Positions 8,632 to 16,044 of a stretch of DNA of 35,380 bases are shown here, piece by piece (within the stretch, counting starts at the first letter, position 1; each line of letters starts with the position of its first letter). The DNA is from JAJZMA01 sp021850405 (GTDB taxonomy: Bacteria; Chloroflexota; Dormibacteria; Aeolococcales; Aeolococcaceae): the NCBI GenBank assembly GCA_027365835.1, contig DAHXLU010000059.1, positions 1-35,380 of the forward strand, written 5' to 3'. Under the pieces are notes generated by a model, which was not told the origin of the DNA, did not search any database, and saw nothing but the letters and a program-made list of their open reading frames with translations. Position numbers and translations under genes: made by a program.

Positions 8632-9261
8632 ATGAGTCCGGTCCAGCAGAGTCGTCAGCTGAAGGAGCTGGCCGATGCGATCCTTGCAAGGAAGCCGCCG
8701 GGATCACCGCTTGCTTTTGTCCACTGCAGTGTTGAGGTTGACCCGGTTCAACTTGAAAAAGTGATCAGACAGTCATCCTTTGGTACTTTGCTGCTTTGCC
8801 GCGGCGCAAGCCTGTCGGCACCGCAAAGCGACTACTATCCCGATCTCAGCCTTTTTGCAAGCACCCAGTTCCTGTGTGCTGTGGAGCTTTCGGCATGGGG
8901 TAGGGAGTACGACAAGTACCGGGTGGACCCAAAGGGACCCTCCGTGCCGCCATACAGGATCAAGGATTACCCCGGCCAGAAGGACTGGGCCCGGCAGGTG
9001 GATATCAGGCTCTGGTACTCAAATGGGACCGAGGAAGCCTGTCAGGTGATTACACTTTTTGGCGCATCCGACTACCGTGGTCTTCCCCAGCTCAGCCGTG
9101 ATGTAATTGCGCCAGCGTATGCAGAGACTGGCTACGAGGGTCATAACCAGAAGTGTCCTGCCCGTACATCCGCTCGGCAGGTTAGTGAGTTTCTTGGTAT
9201 CGCGACCAATCTGTTTCTGGGACGTAGCCTTGGTTCCCCGGGCGCGCCAGAGCTGGGATAG
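8632..9261 (+). CDS. Protein of unknown function (209 aa)
   Basis: I do not recognise this protein. ATG 8632 is preceded by GGTGGAG 5 nt upstream; an in-frame GTG at 8626 is the other option. No signal peptide or membrane segment is visible, so it should be cytoplasmic. It starts with a helical, charged segment, followed by a mixed alpha/beta-looking middle (LAFVHCSVEVD, FGTLLLCRG) and an aromatic, charged region (YYPDLSLF, WGREYDKYRV, VDIRLWYSNG). Three or four isolated Cys occur without a clear metal motif. Evidence that it is real: a strong upstream promoter, a good ribosome-binding site and a full-length open frame with ordinary composition. It is followed by the LamG gene after about 250 nt. 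Confidence 0.6.
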   Translation: MSPVQQSRQLKELADAILARKPPGSPLAFVHCSVEVDPVQLEKVIRQSSFGTLLLCRGASLSAPQSDYYPDLSLFASTQFLCAVELSAWGREYDKYRVDPKGPSVPPYRIKDYPGQKDWARQVDIRLWYSNGTEEACQVITLFGASDYRGLPQLSRDVIAPAYAETGYEGHNQKCPARTSARQVSEFLGIATNLFLGRSLGSPGAPELG

Positions 9262-9514
9262 CAGCACGCGGGGGAGCAGCAACCCAGCCGGTCCCGGACG
9301 GAGGTACATCATCCCAGCGTTTACGTTCATGGGAGTAGGGCTGTTTGAATCTTTTGAGCGGCTTTCCTGTGCGACTGCCTGATTGGACCAGCTGTCCTGA
9401 CGCTGGATCCCTGCGTCATGGGAAGGGTTATCTGATCGTCACTGCAATGTAACGGCCTGTCTCACTGTGACCGGGGCAATCCATATACGCTTGACTGGTG
9501 TTGGAGGCGCAATT

Positions 9515-10858
9515 ATGGGTTGGCGGCTGAGACGGGGCCTCCTTGGGGTTGGGGCAATGCTGCTTTTTGCTGCCCTGGTTGGCTTTGGTTCACTACCCTC
9601 ATGGACGATCTCTACATCCAATGCGGCCAACGGGTTTGGCGCCGGCACTCTTGCTCTGAGTGATACTGTTACCGGTACCACCTGTTCAGCCACAGCAGCT
9701 ACGCCCGCTGCTACATGTACAACAGCTCTCTCTCCTGCGACAGTAGCAGCCACGCCTGCTGCTGTGACTGCATCTGTGAGCAGTACTGGGACCCTGGGGG
9801 CGAATGTGGGCCTGAGTGCACCGGTGTGTGGTCTCGCGCAGGCGGGGGATGCTACCGCAGGAGCAGACACCATGGTGGCGCACGGGGGGGTCATTTACCA
9901 GGCAGCTGGCCCTCTCGGGGGCAGTGCTATCGCACTGGACGGGACCACCGGCTATTTCGGGGGTGTTAACGCTGTTTCCGGCTCCAGTAGCTTTACCGAA
10001 ACCGCCTGGTTCGAAACCACAGGCTCGGGCAGCATAATGTCGCTGGCCAATGCTCCGGGAGACACTGGTGTAACCAGTAGCGACCAGATGTTGTGGCTGG
10101 ACTCCCGTGGCAGGCTGGTGGCCGGCATATTTCCTGGAACCCGGGATGAGATTATCTCGCCAAAGTCATACAACAACGGCGCGTGGAACTTTGTAGCTGT
10201 CACTGTAGGTCCAGCCGGCTTCTCTTTCTACGTGGATGGTGCGACAGTCAAGACCGACAAGTTTATGACTGCCGCCGGTACGCTTACAGGCTACTGGCAC
10301 CTGGGCTGGTCTGACGCCTTGCAGGCAGGGTGGGCCGATCCACCTGCATCAGCCTTTTTCCCAGGTAGTCTTGCAGGGGTTGGAGTATATTCCGGTGTTC
10401 TGACCGGCTCGCAACTTAATACTCTCTATGCTTCAGCCAGTCTCTCTGCCTACTCCACAGCAGCACTGGCAGATGGCCCAACTGCCTACTGGCCCCTGCA
10501 GGACACTGGCACTGTACCCTACACCGGTACTGTTCCTGAGGCGCTTGGCGGCCCAAACCTGACTGCCCCAGGTTGCTCGCAGGTTGAACTCACAGCCAGC
10601 CTGGGTGGCACCTGCCTCTATCCATCCACTGGCTGCGCGGCGGCGACCACGAGTAGCACCCTCACTAATCTGTTCACGGAAAGCAGCACAACTTTTGTGC
10701 CAGCTGGTACTCCAGAAACCCTTGCTTTGAGCTACACTGAAGAGACCCCACTGCCCCCCGTGCTGGTGGGAGTACATGTGATTGGGACGCTGGCTGTTGA
10801 TGGAGCGGAAGGCTGGAAGGAGTCGCTGCTGCATCCGATGGACATTGAACTCACCTGA
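9515..10858 (+). CDS. Secreted LamG-domain protein with a TasA/camelysin-like N-terminus
   Basis: A 447-residue exported protein. After RLRRG comes a hydrophobic signal segment. The mature N-terminus, SWTISTSNAANGFGAGTLALSD, resembles TasA/camelysin (SipW-processed) proteins, where a short strand ends in 'F.aGtl.L'. Residues about 125-330 form a laminin-G/concanavalin-like fold: SAIALDGTTGYFGG, FTETAWFET, NNGAWNFVAVTV, FSFYVDG and FFPGSLAGVGVYSGVLT. The rest is Thr/Ser/Pro-rich with paired Cys. No C-terminal anchor is seen. Start ATG 9515 has GGAGG 7 nt upstream; the frame is open to 9467. A glycan- or matrix-binding surface role is likely. No SipW-type peptidase gene is in the window. Confidence 0.75.
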   Translation: MGWRLRRGLLGVGAMLLFAALVGFGSLPSWTISTSNAANGFGAGTLALSDTVTGTTCSATAATPAATCTTALSPATVAATPAAVTASVSSTGTLGANVGLSAPVCGLAQAGDATAGADTMVAHGGVIYQAAGPLGGSAIALDGTTGYFGGVNAVSGSSSFTETAWFETTGSGSIMSLANAPGDTGVTSSDQMLWLDSRGRLVAGIFPGTRDEIISPKSYNNGAWNFVAVTVGPAGFSFYVDGATVKTDKFMTAAGTLTGYWHLGWSDALQAGWADPPASAFFPGSLAGVGVYSGVLTGSQLNTLYASASLSAYSTAALADGPTAYWPLQDTGTVPYTGTVPEALGGPNLTAPGCSQVELTASLGGTCLYPSTGCAAATTSSTLTNLFTESSTTFVPAGTPETLALSYTEETPLPPVLVGVHVIGTLAVDGAEGWKESLLHPMDIELT

Positions 10859-10948
10859 TAACCTCTGATCGTCGCGCAGCTGCATGGCACAGGAGCAATA
10901 CATGTATGGTCGGCGATTCCATCGGCATTGCCCTGTGTGTGGCTGGCA

Positions 10949-10954
10949 TATAAT
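10949..10954 (+). promoter_or_regulatory. Perfect TATAAT -10 box upstream of the MFS gene
   Basis: TATAAT at 10949-10954 follows TGGCA. The best -35 candidates are weak (CATTGC at 17 nt or TTGCCC at 15 nt). If used, transcription begins near 10961. That would place the most upstream possible MFS start (10928) outside the mRNA and favour GTG 11111. Confidence 0.35.
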
Positions 10955-11110
10955 GGCAGATCTCGTGTGGATTTGCGTTCAGTCGGTCCTTTCAGGAGCA
11001 GCACGCAATGGAATAGCGACCCAATCCGGTCAGGGCGCTTGCGTGTTGCCGGGTGTCCATCTGTCGCCGCTGCATCGCTCCAGTTGGCCAACGGGCCAGG
11101 ACTCCAGACG

Positions 11111-12349
11111 GTGAGACTGGCCCTGTCAGAAAGACTGGCGGCCAGTAAGCCAAATCCGGGCCTTTCCCTTGTCGGGCTTGGTCTTACAAACGTCACTGCC
11201 ACAGTAGTTAACCTTGAGTTGATCCTGCTGGCACTCCATTCCTCGGCCCCTATAGCAGCAGTAATTGTGTTTTTGCGCCTGGTGCCTGCGCTGCTTTTCC
11301 CCCTGCTCATGGGGCATCTGGCAGACATGTGGGATAGGCGGAGCATCCTGTTCATGTCTTCGCTTCTTGGTACTCTCGCGCCACTGATGCTTTTCTGGGT
11401 TGCGGCGGGATCTCCAGACCTGCTGCTTGAGGTTGGGGTGGTTTGTATTCTGCAGGGCGTTGCAGATGGCGGCTGGTCGGCGATTGCAGGCCCTGCGGCC
11501 TATGAGCGCTCTACCAGGCTTGAGCAGCGCATGCGGTTGAGCGTCAGAATGGGCTACGGATGGGATGTAGGTAAACTTTTGGGGGCAGCCGCAATCGTCA
11601 TATCCGGTCCGGTTGGGTTACTGGTTGCAGTGGCGACCCAGTTGGGCGCCGCTGTGGCTGCGCTGCGCCTTTCGGCCAAAATAGTCGGGGATGTGGAGAT
11701 TGCAGTAGCTCGCGTGCCGATCAGGAGGATCCTGTTTCCGGGGACCCTGCTCATGATTGCAGGTGTAACGTTTGCCTCGTTCTTTGGTATGGATTACAAC
11801 CTGCTGGCAAGTGTCGCTGCCTCTGGTTCCCGCAGCACTGCGGGTCTTCTTATGATGTTCTTTGCGGCGGGCGCGCTGTGCGGTACCGGCCTGCTTGAGT
11901 TGAGATGGCCTCCGCGGCTCATTCATCTCCAGGTAGGAGGAGCCCTACTTGCTCTCATGACCCTGCTGCTGGGAACTGGAAAAGTCCCCTTTCTAATCTT
12001 GCCATTTCTCGGAATCGGGGCTGCGCTATGCTGGCAATCCTGGCGGGCCCTGGCGGTGGCCCGGATGCCGGCAGAAGCCCAGGGGCGGTGGAGTGGAGGA
12101 GCTTTTTCAGTACAGAGAGCCGGGATGGCCCTAGGGTCACCAGTGCTCGCATTTGTCGTGCTGCTCGGCTATCGCAGCCTGGTGCTGTTTGTTGCCGGAG
12201 CAGTAACCGGCCTGGGAGCAATTCTCTGGTCGCTGGGTACGCACCGCTACATACGGAGTCTTGAAGCCAGCCCTGGTCTTCCCCTGGGGTCAGCCCACGT
12301 GGAGGAGGGGCGAGCTCCTGTAGATTCTGCAGCAACCGCTGAATGGTAG
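11111..12349 (+). CDS. Major facilitator superfamily transporter
   Basis: A secondary transporter of about 412 residues with roughly 12 hydrophobic segments. The conserved cytoplasmic loop after the second helix is present (GHLADMWDRRS, MFS motif A). The mid-protein loop is basic and the C-terminus is a hydrophilic tail. The frame is open upstream to 10928, but those 61 residues look non-membranous and unlike MFS N-termini. GTG 11111, with CAGGAC 8 nt upstream, fits the family and a TATAAT at 10949. Substrate is unknown; an efflux pump is the usual guess for this subfamily. Its C-terminal stretch is duplicated as a decayed copy at 15830-15963. Confidence 0.82.
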   Translation: MRLALSERLAASKPNPGLSLVGLGLTNVTATVVNLELILLALHSSAPIAAVIVFLRLVPALLFPLLMGHLADMWDRRSILFMSSLLGTLAPLMLFWVAAGSPDLLLEVGVVCILQGVADGGWSAIAGPAAYERSTRLEQRMRLSVRMGYGWDVGKLLGAAAIVISGPVGLLVAVATQLGAAVAALRLSAKIVGDVEIAVARVPIRRILFPGTLLMIAGVTFASFFGMDYNLLASVAASGSRSTAGLLMMFFAAGALCGTGLLELRWPPRLIHLQVGGALLALMTLLLGTGKVPFLILPFLGIGAALCWQSWRALAVARMPAEAQGRWSGGAFSVQRAGMALGSPVLAFVVLLGYRSLVLFVAGAVTGLGAILWSLGTHRYIRSLEASPGLPLGSAHVEEGRAPVDSAATAEW

Positions 12350-12576
12350 GGTGCAGGCAGCATTGTGTGTGGTCCCGAAGTATCGTTGGGCCCCGCGAGA
12401 GTTCCCTCCTGAACCGCGGTGAGGTTACAACCAGGGCTGATTACTGTGCAGCCAGACGTTGGTCAGCGATTTTACGGGCTCGCCAGCGTGGAACCCGCAA
12501 TTTGGTGACTCCTTATGCTCTGTGCCAATCCGGAAAATGGGCCATACACGGACCCCGGTGTGGGTCAGGTACTCCC

Positions 12577-12593
12577 GCGCTGGTTACCAGCGC
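12577..12593. other. Perfect 7-bp hairpin between convergent genes
   Basis: GCGCTGG (12577-12583), loop TTA, CCAGCGC (12587-12593). It lies in the 287-nt region between the convergent MFS and flavoprotein genes and could slow transcription from either side. There is no T-tract on either strand, so it is not called a terminator. Nothing else was seen in this region. Confidence 0.3.
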
Positions 12594-12636
12594 TGGTGGA
12601 GAGCCAGGTTGCCGCGGCGGTGCACGGCGTTGCCAT

Positions 12637-13800
12637 CTACATCCAGCGATTTAATACGTTGACCTCAAGCGCCATTTTCCCCCAGTGATTCCACCACGAG
12701 GGGGTATTAATCCTGATGGCAGGGGATGGCTCTGCATAGAAGTCTCCCGAGCCGTATCCTGCCTTTCCATAGCCAGTCTCAATAAAGCAGCCGCCATGGC
12801 CATCAAAGGTGGCCGTGGCGGGCCGCCCCTGAATCAGGGCTGCGATGTTGTCTGCCACTACATGTGCCTGGGCATGAGCAAAAACTCCTGCCCTTGGTAG
12901 CGGCTTGCCAATGGAAAGCGGGATCTGTGTGTTGTCTCCGATCGCATAAACATGGGGAAAGGAGGTAGCAAGCGTGTGCCTGTCAGCATGGATCCAGCCC
13001 GAATCTCCGGCAAGCTGGGATGCTGTTACGACATCAGGAGGCGTGATCGGCGGCATATAGACAAGCATGTCGAAACTTTCCGACTGGCCGTCAGCGAACT
13101 CTGCGGTACCAGGTTGGCAAGAAGTAATCTGGTGCGAGGATTGATACTCGATGGCGCGGTCAGAGAGAAGGGCAGTGACTGCGGCCGATACGTTGGGTCC
13201 CGCAACTCCCATTGGCGCAGGTTCTGCGGAGTGCAATGCGATCCCTACCTGCCCCCGTACACCTCGGTGCCGAAGTACGGCATCGATGAGCAGAGCTGCC
13301 TCATAAGGGGCAGCCGGGCATCGGTACAGCGGAGACGCTGTCACTACCAGGATCCGACCCCGGCTAATTGCCTGTACAGCCTGGCCAAGCTGCTGCGCTC
13401 CATTCAGCGTTGCAAAGGTTAGCCCAGCCTCCTGCAGACCAGGTACTGTGTCCGCGTAGGCTGCGCCGAGCGCGACAATCAGATAGTATCCGGCGATCTC
13501 CCTTCCATCAACAGTGATAGTCCGGTCGACCGGATTGATTTGCTCGACTCTTCCAATGACGATCTCAATGCCCCGTCGCTTCAACCGGAGCAGGGGACGG
13601 GTTACCTGGCTCGGTCGGCGCTTCCCTGCCATAACCCAGAGGTACGAGGCCGCCAGCGTAAAGTCAGGATCCTGGTTGACAAGAATTACTCTGTGTCTAG
13701 GGTTAAGGCGGCGGCGGAGCCGGCTGGCAGCTGCGAGTCCTCCGATACCTCCGCCCAGAATGACAACGGTACTGGCGGAAGCAGGTGTGCGGTCAGTCAC
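12637..13800 (-). CDS. FAD-dependent oxidoreductase, sulfide:quinone reductase-like
   Basis: A 387-residue two-dinucleotide-fold flavoprotein of the SQR/NDH-2/flavocytochrome c group. The FAD-binding GGGIGGLAAA lies at about 16-25 and the second FAD contact, VYAIGDN, at about 284-290. Cys161 (YRCPAAPYE) and Cys338 (GHGGCFIETGYG) sit where sulfide:quinone reductases carry their redox cysteine pair, which favours sulfide or polysulfide as substrate. The C-terminal WWNHW/KMALEVN region is a likely membrane-contact amphipathic tail. GTG 13800 overlaps the DsrE stop by one base (TAGTG). It is the last gene of the ArsR-rhodanese operon. Related enzymes of unknown function share this fold, so the substrate is an inference from context. 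Confidence 0.82.
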   Translation of the reverse strand: MTDRTPASASTVVILGGGIGGLAAASRLRRRLNPRHRVILVNQDPDFTLAASYLWVMAGKRRPSQVTRPLLRLKRRGIEIVIGRVEQINPVDRTITVDGREIAGYYLIVALGAAYADTVPGLQEAGLTFATLNGAQQLGQAVQAISRGRILVVTASPLYRCPAAPYEAALLIDAVLRHRGVRGQVGIALHSAEPAPMGVAGPNVSAAVTALLSDRAIEYQSSHQITSCQPGTAEFADGQSESFDMLVYMPPITPPDVVTASQLAGDSGWIHADRHTLATSFPHVYAIGDNTQIPLSIGKPLPRAGVFAHAQAHVVADNIAALIQGRPATATFDGHGGCFIETGYGKAGYGSGDFYAEPSPAIRINTPSWWNHWGKMALEVNVLNRWM

Positions 13801-14150
13801 TAGAACACCAGCACCTTGTCAGCGTTCATTGTCATGGTCCCGAGGTCATCCATGTTGCTCCGGGAGGCACCTTCCACCAGTTCTGTCGCTTTCAGTCCCC
13901 GCGCATCCATGCAAGTCCCACAGACCCGTACGGTCGCGCCCTTGTGCAATACGCCTGCCAGCATCCGCTCGACGTTGTAGTAGCCATTGGGGGTCTGCTG
14001 TCCCGATTTTGCCGCGCTGGCGGCATCGCCGATCAGGAATAGCACTACTTCAGCATCCTGCCTGGTGCAGAGGGTGTTTGCGAGCCGAAGGCCATTGTAG
14101 ACCCGTTCACTGCCGTATGGAGCGTCGTTAAGGATAAACAGAAATTGCAT
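13800..14150 (-). CDS. DsrE-family sulfur-carrier-like protein
   Basis: A 116-residue DsrE/DsrF-like small protein. It opens with the typical strand QFLFILND, followed by ERVYNGLRLA and VVLFLIGDA. A Cys motif, VCGTCMDARG, lies at about 80-89, where persulfide-carrying cysteines occur in this family. It probably relays sulfane sulfur between the rhodanese domain and the flavoprotein encoded on either side. The gene starts 45 nt after the SHOCT gene and its stop overlaps the flavoprotein start. Confidence 0.85.
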   Translation of the reverse strand: MQFLFILNDAPYGSERVYNGLRLANTLCTRQDAEVVLFLIGDAASAAKSGQQTPNGYYNVERMLAGVLHKGATVRVCGTCMDARGLKATELVEGASRSNMDDLGTMTMNADKVLVF

Positions 14151-14195
14151 GGTCTGTGCGCCTTTACTGTGGGTGGATGGATTGGGTCTATTCCT

Positions 14196-14453
14196 TTACC
14201 TGTTCTGCTGGAGAATGGTTCTGCGTTTTGCGTACTCCTCCTCGTCGATCTCGCCTCGCGCAAAACGCTCCTCCAGAATGCGTATGGGATCGCTGGGGTT
14301 TGGGGTTCGGTCATGGTCTTCGGCTTTGGATGCCCATGACCGGGTGAGTACAACAACGGCCCACACGATGAACGCCAGAAATACGACCATGGCCAGCATC
14401 ATCGGTAGCCACGCACCGTAGGTCCAGTAGCCATTGCCCCAGCCCCACATCAT
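14196..14453 (-). CDS. Small membrane protein with a C-terminal SHOCT domain
   Basis: An 85-residue protein. The N-terminus is Trp/Gly/Tyr-rich (MMWGWGNGYW), then a single transmembrane helix of about 22 residues, a short charged linker and a SHOCT motif (ILEERFARGEIDEEEYAKRR) ending the protein. SHOCT modules are short C-terminal oligomerisation elements found on many membrane proteins. Its ATG overlaps the ArsR-rhodanese stop by 4 nt (ATGA). Its role in the sulfur operon is unknown; it may anchor or assemble the other products at the membrane. Confidence 0.85.
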   Translation of the reverse strand: MMWGWGNGYWTYGAWLPMMLAMVVFLAFIVWAVVVLTRSWASKAEDHDRTPNPSDPIRILEERFARGEIDEEEYAKRRTILQQNR

Positions 14454-15178
14454 GGTCCTGTCTCCAGGAAGGACGATTGCTTCGTGCTTCGGCTGTACCC
14501 TGGTTCCGTGGCACCGGCCTCAACAATCACGGGTATTCCAGCGGCATACCAGTCAGGGGGACCGGCAGCCAGCCGCTCGGCCTGCAGCCCAGTAGCACGC
14601 AACTGGGCAACTGCCTGGGCAGCCAGCACACAGTACGGTCCACGACAGTAGGCGACGACTGGTGTTCTGGGGTCCAGTTCACGGGTACGCTCGGAGAGCT
14701 CTTCAAGTGGAATGCTGATCGCACCGGACAGGTGGCCAGCCTCAAATTCAAGACGGGGACGTACGTCCACCATGACGATGTCACCATGCGAAGATCGCCT
14801 TAGTAGTTCGTGCAGGTCAATAGGCTCGGCTCCATCTACTTCGCTAAAGAACGCTTCTGCCAGGTGGCGCACTTCGCCTATCCGTGCTTCGGCCAGTGAG
14901 CGCAGGTCCCGGTATGCTGTTGCAACAGAATTATCTGCAATCCGATACATTACATACAGGCCTTCCCGGCGCGAGGTAAGGAGCCCGGCGCTCCGCAGGA
15001 TCTGGAGATGCTGTGACGTGTTTGCTACCAGCATTCCAGTGGCCTGCGCAATGGACTCGACTGTCCGGTCACCCTGCAACAGCAGGTCGACTATTTCCAT
15101 TCGCCTGGGGTTCGAAAACGCTGCAGCAACGCGGGAAAATTGTTCAAAAATCGCGTCCTTGAACTCCCGTCCGTTCAT
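14450..15178 (-). CDS. ArsR-type transcriptional regulator fused to a rhodanese domain
   Basis: A 242-residue fusion. Residues 10-100 are an ArsR winged helix (FSNPRRMEIVDLLL, then recognition helix ANTSQHLQILR). Residues about 118-225 are a rhodanese domain (VMVDVRPRLEFEAGHL, SIPLEEL) with active-site loop CRGPYC, catalytic Cys178 and a second Cys183. The ArsR half contains no cysteine, so unlike BigR/SqrR it cannot sense persulfides by itself; signal probably enters through the rhodanese Cys. ATG 15178 has GGAGG 6 nt upstream. It leads a four-gene operon with SHOCT, DsrE and SQR-like genes. An AT-rich dyad over the promoter suggests autoregulation. Confidence 0.9.
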   Translation of the reverse strand: MNGREFKDAIFEQFSRVAAAFSNPRRMEIVDLLLQGDRTVESIAQATGMLVANTSQHLQILRSAGLLTSRREGLYVMYRIADNSVATAYRDLRSLAEARIGEVRHLAEAFFSEVDGAEPIDLHELLRRSSHGDIVMVDVRPRLEFEAGHLSGAISIPLEELSERTRELDPRTPVVAYCRGPYCVLAAQAVAQLRATGLQAERLAAGPPDWYAAGIPVIVEAGATEPGYSRSTKQSSFLETGP

Positions 15179-15209
15179 CAGCTACCTCCAGCAGCAAGTC
15201 GTATTACAG

Positions 15210-15242
15210 TATTCTATATAATACTAGAATATACTACCACAA
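15210..15242 (-). promoter_or_regulatory. Promoter plus dyad operator of the ArsR-rhodanese operon
   Basis: On the minus strand, TTGTGG (15242-15237) and TATAGA (15218-15213) are spaced 18 nt. A perfect inverted repeat, TATTCTA (15210-15216) and TAGAATA (15225-15231) around 8 nt, covers the -10 and part of the spacer. The block is far more AT-rich than its surroundings. A dyad over the core promoter is the standard ArsR arrangement, so repression relieved by sulfur stress is likely. Confidence 0.6.
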
Positions 15243-15829
15243 GCGTACCGATGGGAGTTGCTGTTGAAGGTTGGAAAGACGCTGTGGCCCCAGGCTGCCG
15301 CGCCTGGGCCCGGTCTGACAGTGGCGGTCAGATCGGATGCAGGCTACCCCATGTCCAGAAAGCTTTTAACCGAACTTCCGCACGGTATTTGAGTTCGGTT
15401 GAGCGTGAAACAGTTGTCTCATTCTGGCTACGCGAGAGCTGCGGAGAGCGAGCTAGCAGCACGCGTCTGGGCTTGAAGTGGGGTCGGTGTTGCCACAATG
15501 TCGAAGGGAATGGCACTCGTCTCCCGGTATGTCACTGTGTTGCGTGTCATGGTTGCCAGCTCCGAAAGCAGGGTGCGGAAGCTGTGTACTGGCGGGTCGC
15601 CAGAGGTGCGGGCAGGGGATGGCTGCCGGTTTGCTGTTACAGGACTGACACTGGGGTTGGATCTTCATCCCTGTAGGTCATCGGGGCCCAAAACCTCTCC
15701 ACCTCCCACTGGACATAGTAGGCCACTATGTACAGGAACTGGTGGGTCTTTACCTCGTGTTCTATCTGCCTCTGGCTAAATTTTCATGCTCGCTCAGATA
15801 AAAGTGACCTTGGTGAAGTTCCGTTTCAG
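15243..15829. other. 587-nt gene-poor region with three strong inverted repeats
   Basis: No convincing gene was found. Three hairpin-capable elements lie close together: CCCAGGC/GCCTGGG (15289-15295 and 15302-15308); GGTCTGAC/GTCAGATC (15312-15319 and 15327-15334, one G-U pair); and a perfect 9-bp AACCGAACT/AGTTCGGTT pair (15368-15376 and 15392-15400). The remaining sequence up to 15829 shows open frames but none with a ribosome-binding site or recognisable protein. It may be decayed DNA belonging to the MFS remnant that follows. Confidence 0.4.
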
Positions 15830-15963
15830 GTGGCGCTGGGTTGTCCCGTCCTGAAATTGTTGTCTTGCTTAGCTGTCGCAGTCTGGTGCCCTCCGTTGCC
15901 GGCAGGATCACGGGTGCTGGTGCGCTACTCTGGTCTGCTGGCACACACCGATACATAAAGAGT
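15830..15963 (+). pseudogene. Frameshifted remnant of an MFS transporter C-terminus
   Basis: Translation of 15859-15963 aligns without gaps to the last membrane segment of the intact MFS gene (12155-12259). I count 25 of 35 identical residues (shared GTHRYI, RSLV, LW.S) and about 70 of 105 identical bases. Upstream, VALGCPVL (15830-15853) matches MALGSPVL in a different frame, so one base is missing near 15854. Most differences are at third codon positions, so the copy diverged as a functional paralogue before decaying. No earlier MFS segment could be found, so most of the gene is gone. Confidence 0.75.
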
Positions 15964-16044
15964 GGCAAGCAGGGCAACGTAGTTTCCGACCTGCCGGGTG
16001 AATTGCGGCCCGCCATCACCTCGACCGGCTCCGGAGGGCTGGGT

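Noticed and set aside
9398..9418. TGACGC/GCGTCA hairpin upstream of the LamG gene as terminator
   Set aside because: No T-run follows; kept out as ordinary inverted repeat.
12343..12654. 103-codon plus-strand open frame between MFS and flavoprotein genes
   Set aside because: Composition is atypical (Arg, Cys, Trp-rich), no family resemblance and overlaps the 3' end of the opposing gene.
15140..15676. 178-codon plus-strand open frame over the gene-poor region
   Set aside because: Starts inside the ArsR-rhodanese gene, Cys/Arg-rich composition unlike a real protein and no ribosome-binding site.
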